64,000 nucleotides of DNA, from contig CALFMO010000006.1 in the NCBI GenBank assembly GCA_937879855.1, positions 248,001 through 312,000 of the forward strand, read 5' to 3'. Under the pieces are notes generated by a model. It saw only the letters and a program-made list of their open reading frames with translations, was not told the origin of the DNA and ran no database searches. The DNA comes from an uncultured Acidobacteriaceae bacterium. GTDB lineage: Bacteria; Acidobacteriota; Terriglobia; Terriglobales; Acidobacteriaceae. Position numbers and translations under genes: made by a program. Shown here one piece after another: positions 44,858-53,264 of this stretch (position 1 is the first letter of the stretch; each line of letters begins with the position of its first letter).

Positions 44858-45844
44858 CTAGGGCGTGAGGTTATTGTTTGCGCCGTGCGTGAAGCTTGAC
44901 GCCCCGCCGTTCCCATTTAACGAACCCAGACGGCCTACCACGTAGGCACCCCAGGATGCAGAAAGACCGAACCCTCCATTGGGTGCGCTGGTTGTGTTGG
45001 GCTGGTCTTCGTTCTTGTTGCCGGTAGGATTCCCGAGGTGCAGCGTAGAGTTTTCGCTGACAGCAACGCCATTCTTGCCATTGCCATTGATGACGTTGGT
45101 TGCAATCTCGGCGTAAGAGGCGCTTTCGATGTTTACGCCGTTGTTTACGTTATTTCTGATTGTGTTTCTATAAATCCTGGCGGAAGAGGCACGCTGAATG
45201 CGAATCCCGTAGCCTCCATTGCCCTGAATCACGCACGGCCCAATAGCGCCTTCAGACGCGCCGATGCCGTCCGTGAATCCTACGCGCACATAGGAGTTTT
45301 CGTTGATCACGATTCCGTTCTGCGGGTTGTTCTGGATCGTTGAATTCACGACGAACGCCACCGAGGTTCCCCGCTGGAAGTGGATTCCATGGCGTCCTGT
45401 GTTCTCGACGACCACCGTGTCGATGGCGATGTCACTTCCAGTATTGATCGAGAGCCCATCATGCCCGCCCGTGATGGTCAGGCCGCGTACGGTGAACCGC
45501 GACACACCAGTCAGTTCAATGACGTTGAGCGTGGAGTCCGGGCCCGAAATGGTTGCCACTCCCCGGCCGTCGAGCGTTAATCCGTTGTAGCGTCCGGTCG
45601 GACTGCTGAACAACAGGTTTTCGTTGCAGGTGCCCTTGATGATGACCGTGTCGCCAGGATCAACGAAACCGAGTACTCGGGTAATGGTTTCCCCGCGATC
45701 GCAATCGACATGTTTTGTTCTTGCGTGCTCATACTCTTGAGCAGATACCTTTGGGATGTTTGTTGCAACGGCAAATGCCAGAACAGCTAGGACCCGGATT
45801 GCCAAGCCCCGAACCGAGCTGTGCTTCTCGCTGATGGAACGCAT
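44858..45844 (-). CDS. Exported right-handed beta-helix protein
   Basis: AAGGAG precedes the ATG. A signal peptide (AIRVLAVLAFAVATN, cleavage near VSAQ) leads into a parallel beta-helix with repeated rungs (RNTIRNNVNNGVNIESASYA, NVINGNGKNGVAVSENSTL). These folds occur in pectate-lyase-like enzymes and surface proteins. No catalytic set could be picked out. It is unusual cargo in a cytoplasmic DNA-processing gene set. Confidence 0.75.
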   Translation of the reverse strand: MRSISEKHSSVRGLAIRVLAVLAFAVATNIPKVSAQEYEHARTKHVDCDRGETITRVLGFVDPGDTVIIKGTCNENLLFSSPTGRYNGLTLDGRGVATISGPDSTLNVIELTGVSRFTVRGLTITGGHDGLSINTGSDIAIDTVVVENTGRHGIHFQRGTSVAFVVNSTIQNNPQNGIVINENSYVRVGFTDGIGASEGAIGPCVIQGNGGYGIRIQRASSARIYRNTIRNNVNNGVNIESASYAEIATNVINGNGKNGVAVSENSTLHLGNPTGNKNEDQPNTTSAPNGGFGLSASWGAYVVGRLGSLNGNGGASSFTHGANNNLTP

Positions 45845-46436
45845 TTGAATTCTCCTTTTTTTCTGGGGCGGTCAGAGAGCGAAACGCTACGTCGGAACGA
45901 AATTTCGGTCAAATCAGCTCTGTTTTGGCCCATTTTCGACTGAAATCTAACTGCGTTGACGCATCGAAATTCGACGACCAGAGCGGGACTTCAGAAGGAC
46001 CCACCAGACGGCAAACGGCTGGGTAAAGCGCTGGCCTCGGAGGTTTTATCAACGTCTTTGGGCCAAACCCAATAGGGTGGAGGCGTTAAAAGAGGTCATT
46101 TTGGAGTTACGACTGCCCAGCGAAGGCGAGTGCCCGAAAAGCACACATCCTTCGCACCGCGTGTTTTGCCCACGCAAACCAGCCGTATCTTTAGTCTGAA
46201 GCAGATTGCTCCTCCATCGTCCGTTCTCCCCGCGCCCAATTGATGCCTCCCGATTCCAAGTCTTAGGGGGAAAAGAGGTGGAAACGTCCAGGCGCGTGAC
46301 GGTTCGCGGCCTCGGTTAACCAGGACTGAAATGGGCTTTCTATGAAATCGAAGACCTGAGCGGAGTGGAGGATTCTGTCTCAATCCATGTCTTTCATTTA
46401 GAAAGGCGGAGGGGCAAAATCCGTCGAGATAAATCG
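45845..46436. other. 592-bp non-coding region, possible replication or partition site
   Basis: This is the longest gene-free stretch of the element, next to its own sliding-clamp gene. It contains the perfect palindrome CGAAATTTCG (45898-45907) and a similar TCGAAATTCGA near 45963. A minus-strand frame (46096-46383) was rejected for poor composition. No iterons were seen. Confidence 0.35.
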
Positions 46437-47636
46437 TCAGATCCTTACTGGCATGACGACGTATCGGTAGGTGTACTCCCCAAGAGCGGGATCCTGCGGT
46501 CTCAACTCGCTCGCCGTATGGGGGTCCTTAAACGCCAGCCTCACTTTCTCTGCGTCGACCACTTTCAAGAAATCGAGCAGATAGTGTGAGTTAAAGCCCA
46601 TAACGACCGGCTCTCCCGTATAGTTGATCGGGATCAAATCTTCAGATTCACCGGCCTCTGCCCTGGAGCAATACAACTTGAGTTCGTTCTTTTCGAATCG
46701 CAAACGAATTGCGTTTGACCGCTCATCGGAAAATTGTGCAACGCGCAGAATCGCGGAACAGAGTTCATCACGTCCTATGACCACGGCATTATTGTGATCG
46801 CGCGGCAGTACGGCTTCGTAGTTGGGAAATGTGCCAACTAAACGACGCGTCGTCAGCAGGCGTTTGCCGATCACGAAGAACAACGTGGAATCGTTCTCGG
46901 CAAATTGAATGTACTCGCCGGAAAACGTGGCAAGTAAAGAATTCATCTCCAACAGCGCTTTCCTCGGAATCAGAATCTTGGATTCTTGTGTCACGGTTTG
47001 AGCTTTGGTGTGTTCCAGTAAGGCCAGGCGGTGTCCGTCGGTTGTAACCATCGCGATGCTTTGTGCCTTCAAAGTCAGTAACGCGCCATTCAGCGTATAT
47101 CGGGACTCCTCTTTTGAAATCGCGAACACAGTCTGTGAAATTAAATTACGCAGCACGTCGCTTTCGAGCTTCAGTGACCCATCTGTCGGAAACAAAGGAA
47201 GGCTGGGAAAGTTTGTACGTGGCAGGCCGACCATTTTGGTATGTGACCGGCCACTACGGAGTTGAAGCCAGCTGTTCGCGAGAACCTTGACATTAATCTC
47301 GGCGTTGGGAAGCAGCCGCAGATAGTCGTAGAGTTTCCGGGCCGGGATGGTGAACGCGCCCGGTTTTCCCACTTTTGCGAGACAGGAAGTACGAATGCTG
47401 ATATCGAGATCGGTTGCCGTCAGCTGCAGGACCTGGCCGGCTGCATGCACCAGAATGTTGTTCAGGATCGGGATGGTGCTCTTGCGGTCAATCGCTCCTT
47501 GGAGCTGGGTTATCTCGTCCAATAAGTCCTGCTTGTTGACGACGAATTCCGCAGATTCATCGGCCTTGGCTGCCGTAGGTCCAGCGTTGGCGGTTGGGTC
47601 TACACTGGCGGGTGGTGGTGTAGCGGTTTCTGGCAT
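46437..47636 (-). CDS. dnaN: DNA polymerase III beta subunit (sliding clamp)
   Basis: The 399-residue clamp covers the full three-domain length, with VNKQDLLDEITQLQGAIDRK, ILNNILVHA, TTDGHRLALLEH and the conserved end YRYVVMPVRI. An extra N-terminal tail of about 30 Ala/Pro-rich residues precedes domain 1. ATG 47636 is preferred to TTG 47645. A second clamp on an element implies a plasmid or integrative element that brings part of its own replication machinery or interferes with the host clamp. Confidence 0.9.
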   Translation of the reverse strand: MPETATPPPASVDPTANAGPTAAKADESAEFVVNKQDLLDEITQLQGAIDRKSTIPILNNILVHAAGQVLQLTATDLDISIRTSCLAKVGKPGAFTIPARKLYDYLRLLPNAEINVKVLANSWLQLRSGRSHTKMVGLPRTNFPSLPLFPTDGSLKLESDVLRNLISQTVFAISKEESRYTLNGALLTLKAQSIAMVTTDGHRLALLEHTKAQTVTQESKILIPRKALLEMNSLLATFSGEYIQFAENDSTLFFVIGKRLLTTRRLVGTFPNYEAVLPRDHNNAVVIGRDELCSAILRVAQFSDERSNAIRLRFEKNELKLYCSRAEAGESEDLIPINYTGEPVVMGFNSHYLLDFLKVVDAEKVRLAFKDPHTASELRPQDPALGEYTYRYVVMPVRI

Positions 47637-47801
47637 AACGCTCAATCGGCCATTTGACGTGGCCGTTCCTTTCGAGGGAGATTGACGATTGGGAAGAACC
47701 TAAAACATAGAGTTAGAGAACGGCGACTTTCAGGACAGCGGCATGGGATAGTACGCCATAGGCGAGCTCATAGTGTTTCTCCGGGAACACGATATGGGAC
47801 A

Positions 47802-49112
47802 CTACCCTCCATACCCCGCGACATCGAACAGTGGAAGATCCGCATGACCGCAGTAGAGGTCAGCCATGTCGGCCCATTTCGAATCGAATTTGCCCACTCC
47901 GTAGCGCGCTTTGGTCTCCACCTTCGCGGGAGCAGCGACAAAGAACTCTTCACTGGTGGGATAGGTGGCCTCACACTCGCCCACTTTGGCGTACCAGAGC
48001 CCATGCGCCTGGGACAGTTTCACTGAATTATCCAATGCAAGTTCGCTCAGTCTCCGAATCGCATCCTCAGCATTTGCGTGGCTTGAGAGTTGTTCGACGC
48101 ATCTTTCCGCAGTTCCCTTCTTCGCCGAATCACGCCCAATCACGCGTTTTCTACCGCTATTTTGCTCGTAAATGGCTTTGGCATTGTAGATTCTCCGGAC
48201 ACGGTAGACGGCCCACGCGCTTTCGCGTAATAGCAGATTGAACTGCCCTAACGCTTCGTCGTTGCCACTATTTTCGACAATCTGGTAAAGAGGCTCATTC
48301 TTATAGAGCTGGCCCCTCTGATTCATTGCCAGCGATAGGCGCTCGGTGAACATTGCCTGCGCGGTCTGCTGCGGAAATTGCTTCTGGCGTGCAATGAGGT
48401 CGGGATTGATTCGAGCAAATGGGCAAAACCGGCACGCCGACTTGCGCCACACGACACCCAGCCTATCCTTTATATATGCGAGGCACTTCTCGCGGTCCCA
48501 ACCCCACAAAACCAAAGGATAGTGGCTGATTCGGGATGGCGTATCGTATGTCCGCCCCAGGTCAACGCGGTCCAATTCCAGAGCATTGAACCCAAAAGTT
48601 ACCCTGGCAGCGATCGCAGCATCGCTCTTTTGAACGCGAACTAACTCATCTGCATTGAATCCGAATGTGTGCCGGATGGTCCCGGACAGAAACTCTTCGA
48701 GCCAACTCTCGATGACAAATGCTTTGAATTTTAGACTGCAGCGGTGTTCAGAACCATACTGAGGAACCGTGCCGGCCGTTTCCAGTTCTTCGGTAAGTGT
48801 GTAGGCGCCGCCGATATGGAGAGCCTCGGGCTGACGGCTGTCATCCAGAACCACAATTCCATCTTCTTCCAGATGTCCGCCCCTTGCGACCTGAACAAAA
48901 CGAACGCCGTGTTGCCTGAATAGTGGAAGAATATGCCGCTCAAAATCCTCGCCGGTATCCGGCCATTCGGCGCCGACCATTGCGGTAATGATGACCAGTT
49001 CATCGAGCGGAAAATCTCGGGTTTCGGGTTCGAGGAGCCATCGCAATAGGATAGCGACTGATTCGACCCCTAACCCGTTTGACATCACGGGCGCGAAGCT
49101 TGAGTTTTGCAT
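47802..49112 (-). CDS. PP-loop enzyme of the PAPS reductase family
   Basis: This 436-residue protein starts at Met 49112; the open frame to 49361 looks non-coding upstream. It has a PP-loop-like start PVMSNGLGVESVAILLRWL, an ELVIITAMVGAEWPDT strand, then Cys in HRCSLKFKAF and C-x2-C in KSACRFCPFARIN, which could bind an iron-sulphur cluster. Family members activate or reduce sulphate, or modify DNA or RNA (DndC is one relative). The substrate here is unknown. Its neighbours suggest a nucleic-acid role rather than sulphur assimilation. Confidence 0.7.
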   Translation of the reverse strand: MQNSSFAPVMSNGLGVESVAILLRWLLEPETRDFPLDELVIITAMVGAEWPDTGEDFERHILPLFRQHGVRFVQVARGGHLEEDGIVVLDDSRQPEALHIGGAYTLTEELETAGTVPQYGSEHRCSLKFKAFVIESWLEEFLSGTIRHTFGFNADELVRVQKSDAAIAARVTFGFNALELDRVDLGRTYDTPSRISHYPLVLWGWDREKCLAYIKDRLGVVWRKSACRFCPFARINPDLIARQKQFPQQTAQAMFTERLSLAMNQRGQLYKNEPLYQIVENSGNDEALGQFNLLLRESAWAVYRVRRIYNAKAIYEQNSGRKRVIGRDSAKKGTAERCVEQLSSHANAEDAIRRLSELALDNSVKLSQAHGLWYAKVGECEATYPTSEEFFVAAPAKVETKARYGVGKFDSKWADMADLYCGHADLPLFDVAGYGG

Positions 49113-49179
49113 GAGAGTGTCGTGACATGACCGTCGTGGTCTCGAAGAACGCCTTCGTTGTCGGAGTATGATCTGTGTA

Positions 49180-49428
49180 ATGAAGAAACCGCCTGTCCGA
49201 ACCACCAGAAGCCGTTCACGCGGAAACCCGAATTGGGGGAAAACAATGCCAGCTACACCACCCGGCATTACTGAGTTTGAAAAACAATTGCAAAAGCTGC
49301 GATTGACGCACGATGAATGCGCGAGCTCGGATAAACTACGCCAGTGGTGCGACGAAAACAAAGACCGATGCTACATTCCGGAATGGCTGCTTAAAATTTG
49401 GCGCATCTCATCCGACTCAACCATTTGA
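49180..49428 (+). CDS. Small protein with basic N-terminus (82 aa)
   Basis: ATG 49180 gives a basic start (MKKPPVRTTRSRSRGNPNWG) followed by a helical body (ITEFEKQLQKLRLTHDECAS, KDRCYIPEWLLKIWRI). A shorter start at 49246 has GGGGGAAA upstream. It is divergent from the PP-loop gene. The composition is protein-like throughout; the function is unknown. Confidence 0.6.
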   Translation: MKKPPVRTTRSRSRGNPNWGKTMPATPPGITEFEKQLQKLRLTHDECASSDKLRQWCDENKDRCYIPEWLLKIWRISSDSTI

Positions 49429-49467
49429 ACGTAACCGGTAATGTAAAGAGTTGCATTTGTTTGAGCG

Positions 49468-49647
49468 TCACGAAATCGGGTGCAGAGTGGCCTTAGCCAC
49501 GAGCGTCCAGTCTTCCGCTCTCTTGGGGACAACGACACGAACCGCGGTTAGGCCCCCATCCGTCTTCTGGACGATGTATGCTGCTCCGGACATCCGTGAT
49601 CGGATTACATCACCATCTTTCAGCTCACGAAACTCCTGTTCCTTCAT
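49468..49647 (-). CDS. Small SH3/KOW-like protein (59 aa)
   Basis: ATG 49647 has GAGGAAA at correct spacing. The protein MKEQEFRELKDGDVIRSRMS ... GGLTAVRVVVPKRAEDWTLV reads as a small beta-barrel with the pattern of KOW- or SH3-like domains. It is too short for usual gene calling. It lies between larger element genes on the same strand. Confidence 0.6.
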   Translation of the reverse strand: MKEQEFRELKDGDVIRSRMSGAAYIVQKTDGGLTAVRVVVPKRAEDWTLVAKATLHPIS

Positions 49648-49792
49648 GTATTTCCTCGCTTGTAGGCATACATCCGGAGATAGCGGCTGCTAGCCAAACC
49701 CGATCCAGAGAACGGGCTACTCGCCTAACCGATTGGATTACGCGCATCAAAGCTGGAATGATCTAGCTAGTTGGTTGGCTTGAGGAGGCGTC

Positions 49793-50155
49793 CTAGATCA
49801 GGGGTAATTCTAGGTCGAGCAATTCCTGCCGACGAGCTGGCTCCAGCGCGAATGTCTGATTCTTGCGGGTCCAGGTGTGCGTGCGTGACAGAGTCACATT
49901 AAGGCGCTTGGCGGCCTCAGTTTCAGATCGGCAGCCAAAAAGAAATCCGTGGTTGCGATGGGCTATCCAGTATGATTCGCCGTGATTCTTCAAGATGAGT
50001 AACTCGCGATCTTCACTCTCCCAAAATTCGTGAACACCATTATCGCCCCAATAGAGCAATTTTCCGGGAAGCATGTTTCTCGATCTCTCCTTGAAGAAAA
50101 CGCGCAAGTATTCTTCAATACTGAGCCTCTCGTCGCCATGTACCCGCGACAGCAC
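49793..50155 (-). CDS. Hypothetical protein downstream of the PRTRC ThiF gene (120 aa)
   Basis: The frame starts at GTG 50155. ATG 50074 with AAGGAG upstream is an alternative giving 93 residues. The protein has an aromatic beta-rich core (KLLYWGDNGVHEFW, SYWIAHRNHGFLFGCRSETE) and ends LLDLELPLI. The segment ETEAAKRLNVTLSRTHTW could be a short helix-turn-helix. It is the last gene of the PRTRC run. Confidence 0.6.
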   Translation of the reverse strand: MLSRVHGDERLSIEEYLRVFFKERSRNMLPGKLLYWGDNGVHEFWESEDRELLILKNHGESYWIAHRNHGFLFGCRSETEAAKRLNVTLSRTHTWTRKNQTFALEPARRQELLDLELPLI

Positions 50156-50189
50156 AGCTCGGGAGATACGTGCACGTTTTCTTCCTCGA

Positions 50190-51068
50190 TTACTTCCGAG
50201 TGCGGCGCTGCTTGGCGGCCGGCGCTCTCCCAGCCTTTCGCGTCTGGCCGCGGCGTCGTTGTCCGGACGACAGCTGACAATGTTTGTTGCCCTCGATCAT
50301 TCGTGTCCATGCTGCTGGGTTGGCTGCAATCGGGGCCGTTAAGCCCACCGCCAGGTTCACAAAGCCACCGTGGTATGACAAGCGACCGTGGCGGAATAAA
50401 CGCGCCAACATGGCCAGCGCAAGATTGGCAAGGCTCTGGTTGATGAATGGTTCCTGCCTGGTCAGCGCTTCAACGGCGCTGCAAGACGGCAAGTTGTCAC
50501 GCTTGTCAAACTCGGCATCCACAATTTCGGGAAACAGTTCTGCAACTGTGGGTAAGCGACAAGGACCTTTTGAATTCTTATGATTCTCCGGCTGTCCCAG
50601 CACGAATTGTCCTGTGGAGGCGTTGTTGCCAATGTCGAGCCAGTAATGGCACTCTCGATAGACTGAGGTGGACATTAGTGTCTTTCGCGCCTTGCGAGAA
50701 TCTACACAACTGACGAGAATGTCCGTTTCGCTGCGCCAGTTTTCATCCAGGAACTCAGTGTGCGCCTTCCAACCCAGTCCATAAAAAAGATTGATCCGCG
50801 TGGCCAACACAGTCGACTTGAAAAGGCCGATCTCGTTTTCGCAGAACGGCTGTCTTACGCAGTTGGTGGTGGAAATCCGGTCGCCGTCGATGATTGAAAC
50901 GGTCAGCCCTTCCGGGTGGCCCAAAGCGAGCATCGCCTGATGGAGCAGAGGCAAGCCGCTCACGAATGCACTGCCTGTACCTCCGCAACCGACTACGGTC
51001 ATTCGGACCTGCTTTTCCAGCAACAGCCCTGGTAATGCGTGGTATTCCATCTCATTCATGCCGTTCAT
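50190..51068 (-). CDS. PRTRC system ThiF-family protein
   Basis: This 292-residue E1-like protein has the nucleotide-binding GCGGTGS (27-33) and the adenylation-type Asp61, Asp63, Asn69, Arg72 and Gln73 (IIDGDRISTTNCVRQPF). ThiF/E1 proteins adenylate a C-terminal Gly of a ubiquitin-like partner; the partner of PRTRC ThiF is not known. It overlaps the end of the B gene. The C-terminus is strongly basic (GQRRRGQTRKAGRAPAAKQR). Confidence 0.85.
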   Translation of the reverse strand: MNGMNEMEYHALPGLLLEKQVRMTVVGCGGTGSAFVSGLPLLHQAMLALGHPEGLTVSIIDGDRISTTNCVRQPFCENEIGLFKSTVLATRINLFYGLGWKAHTEFLDENWRSETDILVSCVDSRKARKTLMSTSVYRECHYWLDIGNNASTGQFVLGQPENHKNSKGPCRLPTVAELFPEIVDAEFDKRDNLPSCSAVEALTRQEPFINQSLANLALAMLARLFRHGRLSYHGGFVNLAVGLTAPIAANPAAWTRMIEGNKHCQLSSGQRRRGQTRKAGRAPAAKQRRTRK

Positions 51069-51783
51069 CGGGATTCACAAACTCGGATAAGGTTTCTTTT
51101 ACCGGCAGCAAATAGCGGGTCGGAAACTTTGATTTCCCTCGCAGGCCTTTCCACAACGCCACCAGTCCCCTCGGATGCTGCGAGCCCGCTCCGTTCGCGT
51201 GCGAGAATTCGCTGCCGAAGAAGGCGTCTTCCCACGCGTCAATGGCCATAACCGATTTTTGTTGTGGAATCTTCATACTGCCGAGACATACGCTACCATC
51301 CGCACTGCAGTTCCAATAGGGAGCAACGTACATCGCCGTTTTGGCGGTCGGTCGCTTGTTCTCGTGGAGCGCTCTTACAGACAATGCAGAACCGGATGCT
51401 TTGAAGACGAGGGCGGGATGAGGGTATCGCTTTCCGTTCAACGCACGAAGGGCTGCGTCTCCACCTCGATCACTGAAAAACAGGATGCGCTTGCTTGGGG
51501 GCATCCACCAAACCAGAGTATCCGCCGTTCGTACAAGAAGCCGCTCGGGCAATATCTCGGGCTCGATCGACTCACCTATATTCCGGATGATGTCATGTAA
51601 GGCATTTCGCGTGACCAGTTGCCCTTCGCCTAAACGGGCCGAATCCCCTTCGTGAATCACATCGTGCATGACAACAAAGGGATGACGGTAAGGGTAGCCG
51701 TTGTAATCACTCCTGCCGTAGACCAACAGCGCCTGTGCCAGCCTGAAGTCCTGAGTTCTGCCGATGTTCACGGAGGTATTCAT
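51052..51783 (-). CDS. PRTRC system protein B
   Basis: This 243-residue protein starts at Met 51783; the frame open to 51888 runs through the end of gene F. It matches the PRTRC B pattern: ALVFKASGSALSVRALHENK, RPTAKTAMYVAPYWN and SVCLGSMKIPQ, the last with a conserved Cys. It overlaps F by about 77 bases and ThiF by 17, so the run is tightly coupled. The biochemical function of the family is unknown. Confidence 0.8.
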   Translation of the reverse strand: MNTSVNIGRTQDFRLAQALLVYGRSDYNGYPYRHPFVVMHDVIHEGDSARLGEGQLVTRNALHDIIRNIGESIEPEILPERLLVRTADTLVWWMPPSKRILFFSDRGGDAALRALNGKRYPHPALVFKASGSALSVRALHENKRPTAKTAMYVAPYWNCSADGSVCLGSMKIPQQKSVMAIDAWEDAFFGSEFSHANGAGSQHPRGLVALWKGLRGKSKFPTRYLLPVKETLSEFVNPDERHE

Positions 51784-52894
51784 CGTAAACGCCCCTGATT
51801 TGTTCCACGATCCCGCCCGCGATACGTAGGGAACGCAGCATCGCACCCACAAAATTAAAGGTGCGCTGGACATTCTTGTCCAGTTCATCTGGATCCGAAT
51901 CCAGCTTAATGCGCAGCAAAATGGAAGGTTCTATGGGCCCGTTTTGGCCGATGAACTGCATCTCATCATCGAATGCTGCGCTGATGCAATCATCCTCATA
52001 CCAGGTAATCGCACATCCAGGACCGCAACCGTCAGTGTCGGACAGGAAATCTTCGAGCCCCGGTACTTCACTCGCGAGGTCCGCGGCCCAAGGATGCCGA
52101 TACCCGCGGCATTCCTGCTGCAGGGTCAGTACCTCGTCCACGAGTTGTCGCGCGATGGCTCCCTTGACCTTCTCGCGGGTAGCCTTCAGAAATGAAACAG
52201 AGCGTGAAAACGTACGCAGTTTGACGAGCTGTTCGCAGGAAGGCAAACACCTTGGAACGCTCTTCGCGATCTCTGAGAGATACGAATCCTTGATCTCTTC
52301 CTCAGTCATGCCGTCCGTCATCATCTCGGCGTGAACGATGGCATCGGTGTAATCGTAAACACGCATCCACCTGTAAAGACTGTGGACAAGAACTGTGTAA
52401 AACGCGCTCGCAAGCTGCGGGTGCTCGCGTTCCAGGAACGGTAGTGTCGCTCCGATCGGAATGGAGGCAGCTTGCTCATAGTCTCCGACTAGAAAAAGCG
52501 AGTCGGACGGGCCATTCGCTTCCGCTCTCGAATTTTGATATTCGAGTTCGGTCATTTCGAATAGCGTGTCCATGATCCGAAGGTTACCCTTCCAGATGCT
52601 TTTCGCCTCCCTGGCGCCGTTTTGGTTACAGAATCGCGTGTAACCGCGCTCCACGAAATCAACGGCATTGCCAGTCCAGTCCTCTGGCCGGCAGATTCCC
52701 AGCCGTAGAAAGCTTTTTCCCAATATTCCGGCAGGCTGCTCGTCCCATCGTGTGCAGAAGCGCCAGGGGATGTTGCTGAGCATTGGAATTGTGACCGGTG
52801 TACGATGACCGATCAGACGAGCGGAGGCAAGATCACTCCTGGTGGCGGCAGCACCCGGTCGCCGCCGTGATGTTCGTGCTTCAGCTGTTGGCAT
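51707..52894 (-). CDS. PRTRC system protein F
   Basis: This 395-residue soluble protein lies between C and B, as in other PRTRC cassettes. Landmarks are IPWRFCTRWDEQPAGI, a long helical middle (MTEEEIKDSYLSEIAKSVPR) and GPGCAITWYEDDCISAAFDD near the end. ATG 52894 is preferred to 52936; it overlaps the preceding small gene by about 80 bases. The function is unknown. Confidence 0.72.
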   Translation of the reverse strand: MPTAEARTSRRRPGAAATRSDLASARLIGHRTPVTIPMLSNIPWRFCTRWDEQPAGILGKSFLRLGICRPEDWTGNAVDFVERGYTRFCNQNGAREAKSIWKGNLRIMDTLFEMTELEYQNSRAEANGPSDSLFLVGDYEQAASIPIGATLPFLEREHPQLASAFYTVLVHSLYRWMRVYDYTDAIVHAEMMTDGMTEEEIKDSYLSEIAKSVPRCLPSCEQLVKLRTFSRSVSFLKATREKVKGAIARQLVDEVLTLQQECRGYRHPWAADLASEVPGLEDFLSDTDGCGPGCAITWYEDDCISAAFDDEMQFIGQNGPIEPSILLRIKLDSDPDELDKNVQRTFNFVGAMLRSLRIAGGIVEQIRGVYDEYLREHRQNSGLQAGTGAVGLRQE

Positions 52895-53028
52895 AACTGT
52901 TCCACGACTTTTCCGACCTCGAAGGCTTCGGGGCATCGATTTAGCTGCTCCTCGATCGGGTTGACCGCGCGTTCACCACCCGCAATTACCTGATCGAGCT
53001 CCTGAAGAACTTTCGCCCGTTGTGCCAT
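52813..53028 (-). CDS. Small protein between PRTRC C and F (71 aa)
   Basis: Met 53028 starts MAQRAKVLQELDQVIAGGER, followed by LNRCPEAFEVGKVVEQLCQQ and a His/Pro-rich end (KHEHHGGDRVLPPPG). It is helical and was not recognised. It begins 30 bp after the C gene's stop and overlaps the start of F. A start at 53061 would overlap C. Confidence 0.5.
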   Translation of the reverse strand: MAQRAKVLQELDQVIAGGERAVNPIEEQLNRCPEAFEVGKVVEQLCQQLKHEHHGGDRVLPPPGVILPPLV

Positions 53029-53057
53029 CGATCTTCGGCTTCGAGGGCATCGCCGAT

Positions 53058-53264
53058 TCATCCCTTCACGCCTACCGCGCGTACGAAGGTGTATTGCATG
53101 CTGCCATCGACGGGGGCTGGTCCTTCAATCGTTGCCGTCGCCAGCTCCGGATAGGTGTTGACGTACATGGAACGCACCTCCTCGACACTCAGTTGTGATC
53201 CGGGATCGGGAAGTTTGACTCCGTTAAAAATGAAGATTCGCTCGAGATGGGTGACCTTTAGCAT
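53058..53264 (-). CDS. PRTRC system protein C
   Basis: This 68-residue protein shows the family pattern: FIFNGVKLPDPGSQLSVEEV, YVNTYPELATATIEGP and a conserved end FVRAVGVKG. ATG 53264 has GAGGAGC four bases upstream and overlaps the stop of E by seven bases. The final Gly is notable because a ThiF/E1 protein is encoded in the same run: a C-terminal Gly is what E1 enzymes activate. That link is an inference. Confidence 0.82.
   Translation of the reverse strand: MLKVTHLERIFIFNGVKLPDPGSQLSVEEVRSMYVNTYPELATATIEGPAPVDGSMQYTFVRAVGVKG

Noticed and set aside
46096..46383. 95-residue minus-strand frame in the 592-bp gap
   Set aside because: Composition is Arg/Pro-rich and random-looking, with no ribosome site.
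43634..49112. Radical SAM and PP-loop genes as QueE and QueC
   Set aside because: Both proteins are far longer than QueE/QueC and lack their arrangement; QueD and FolE are absent.
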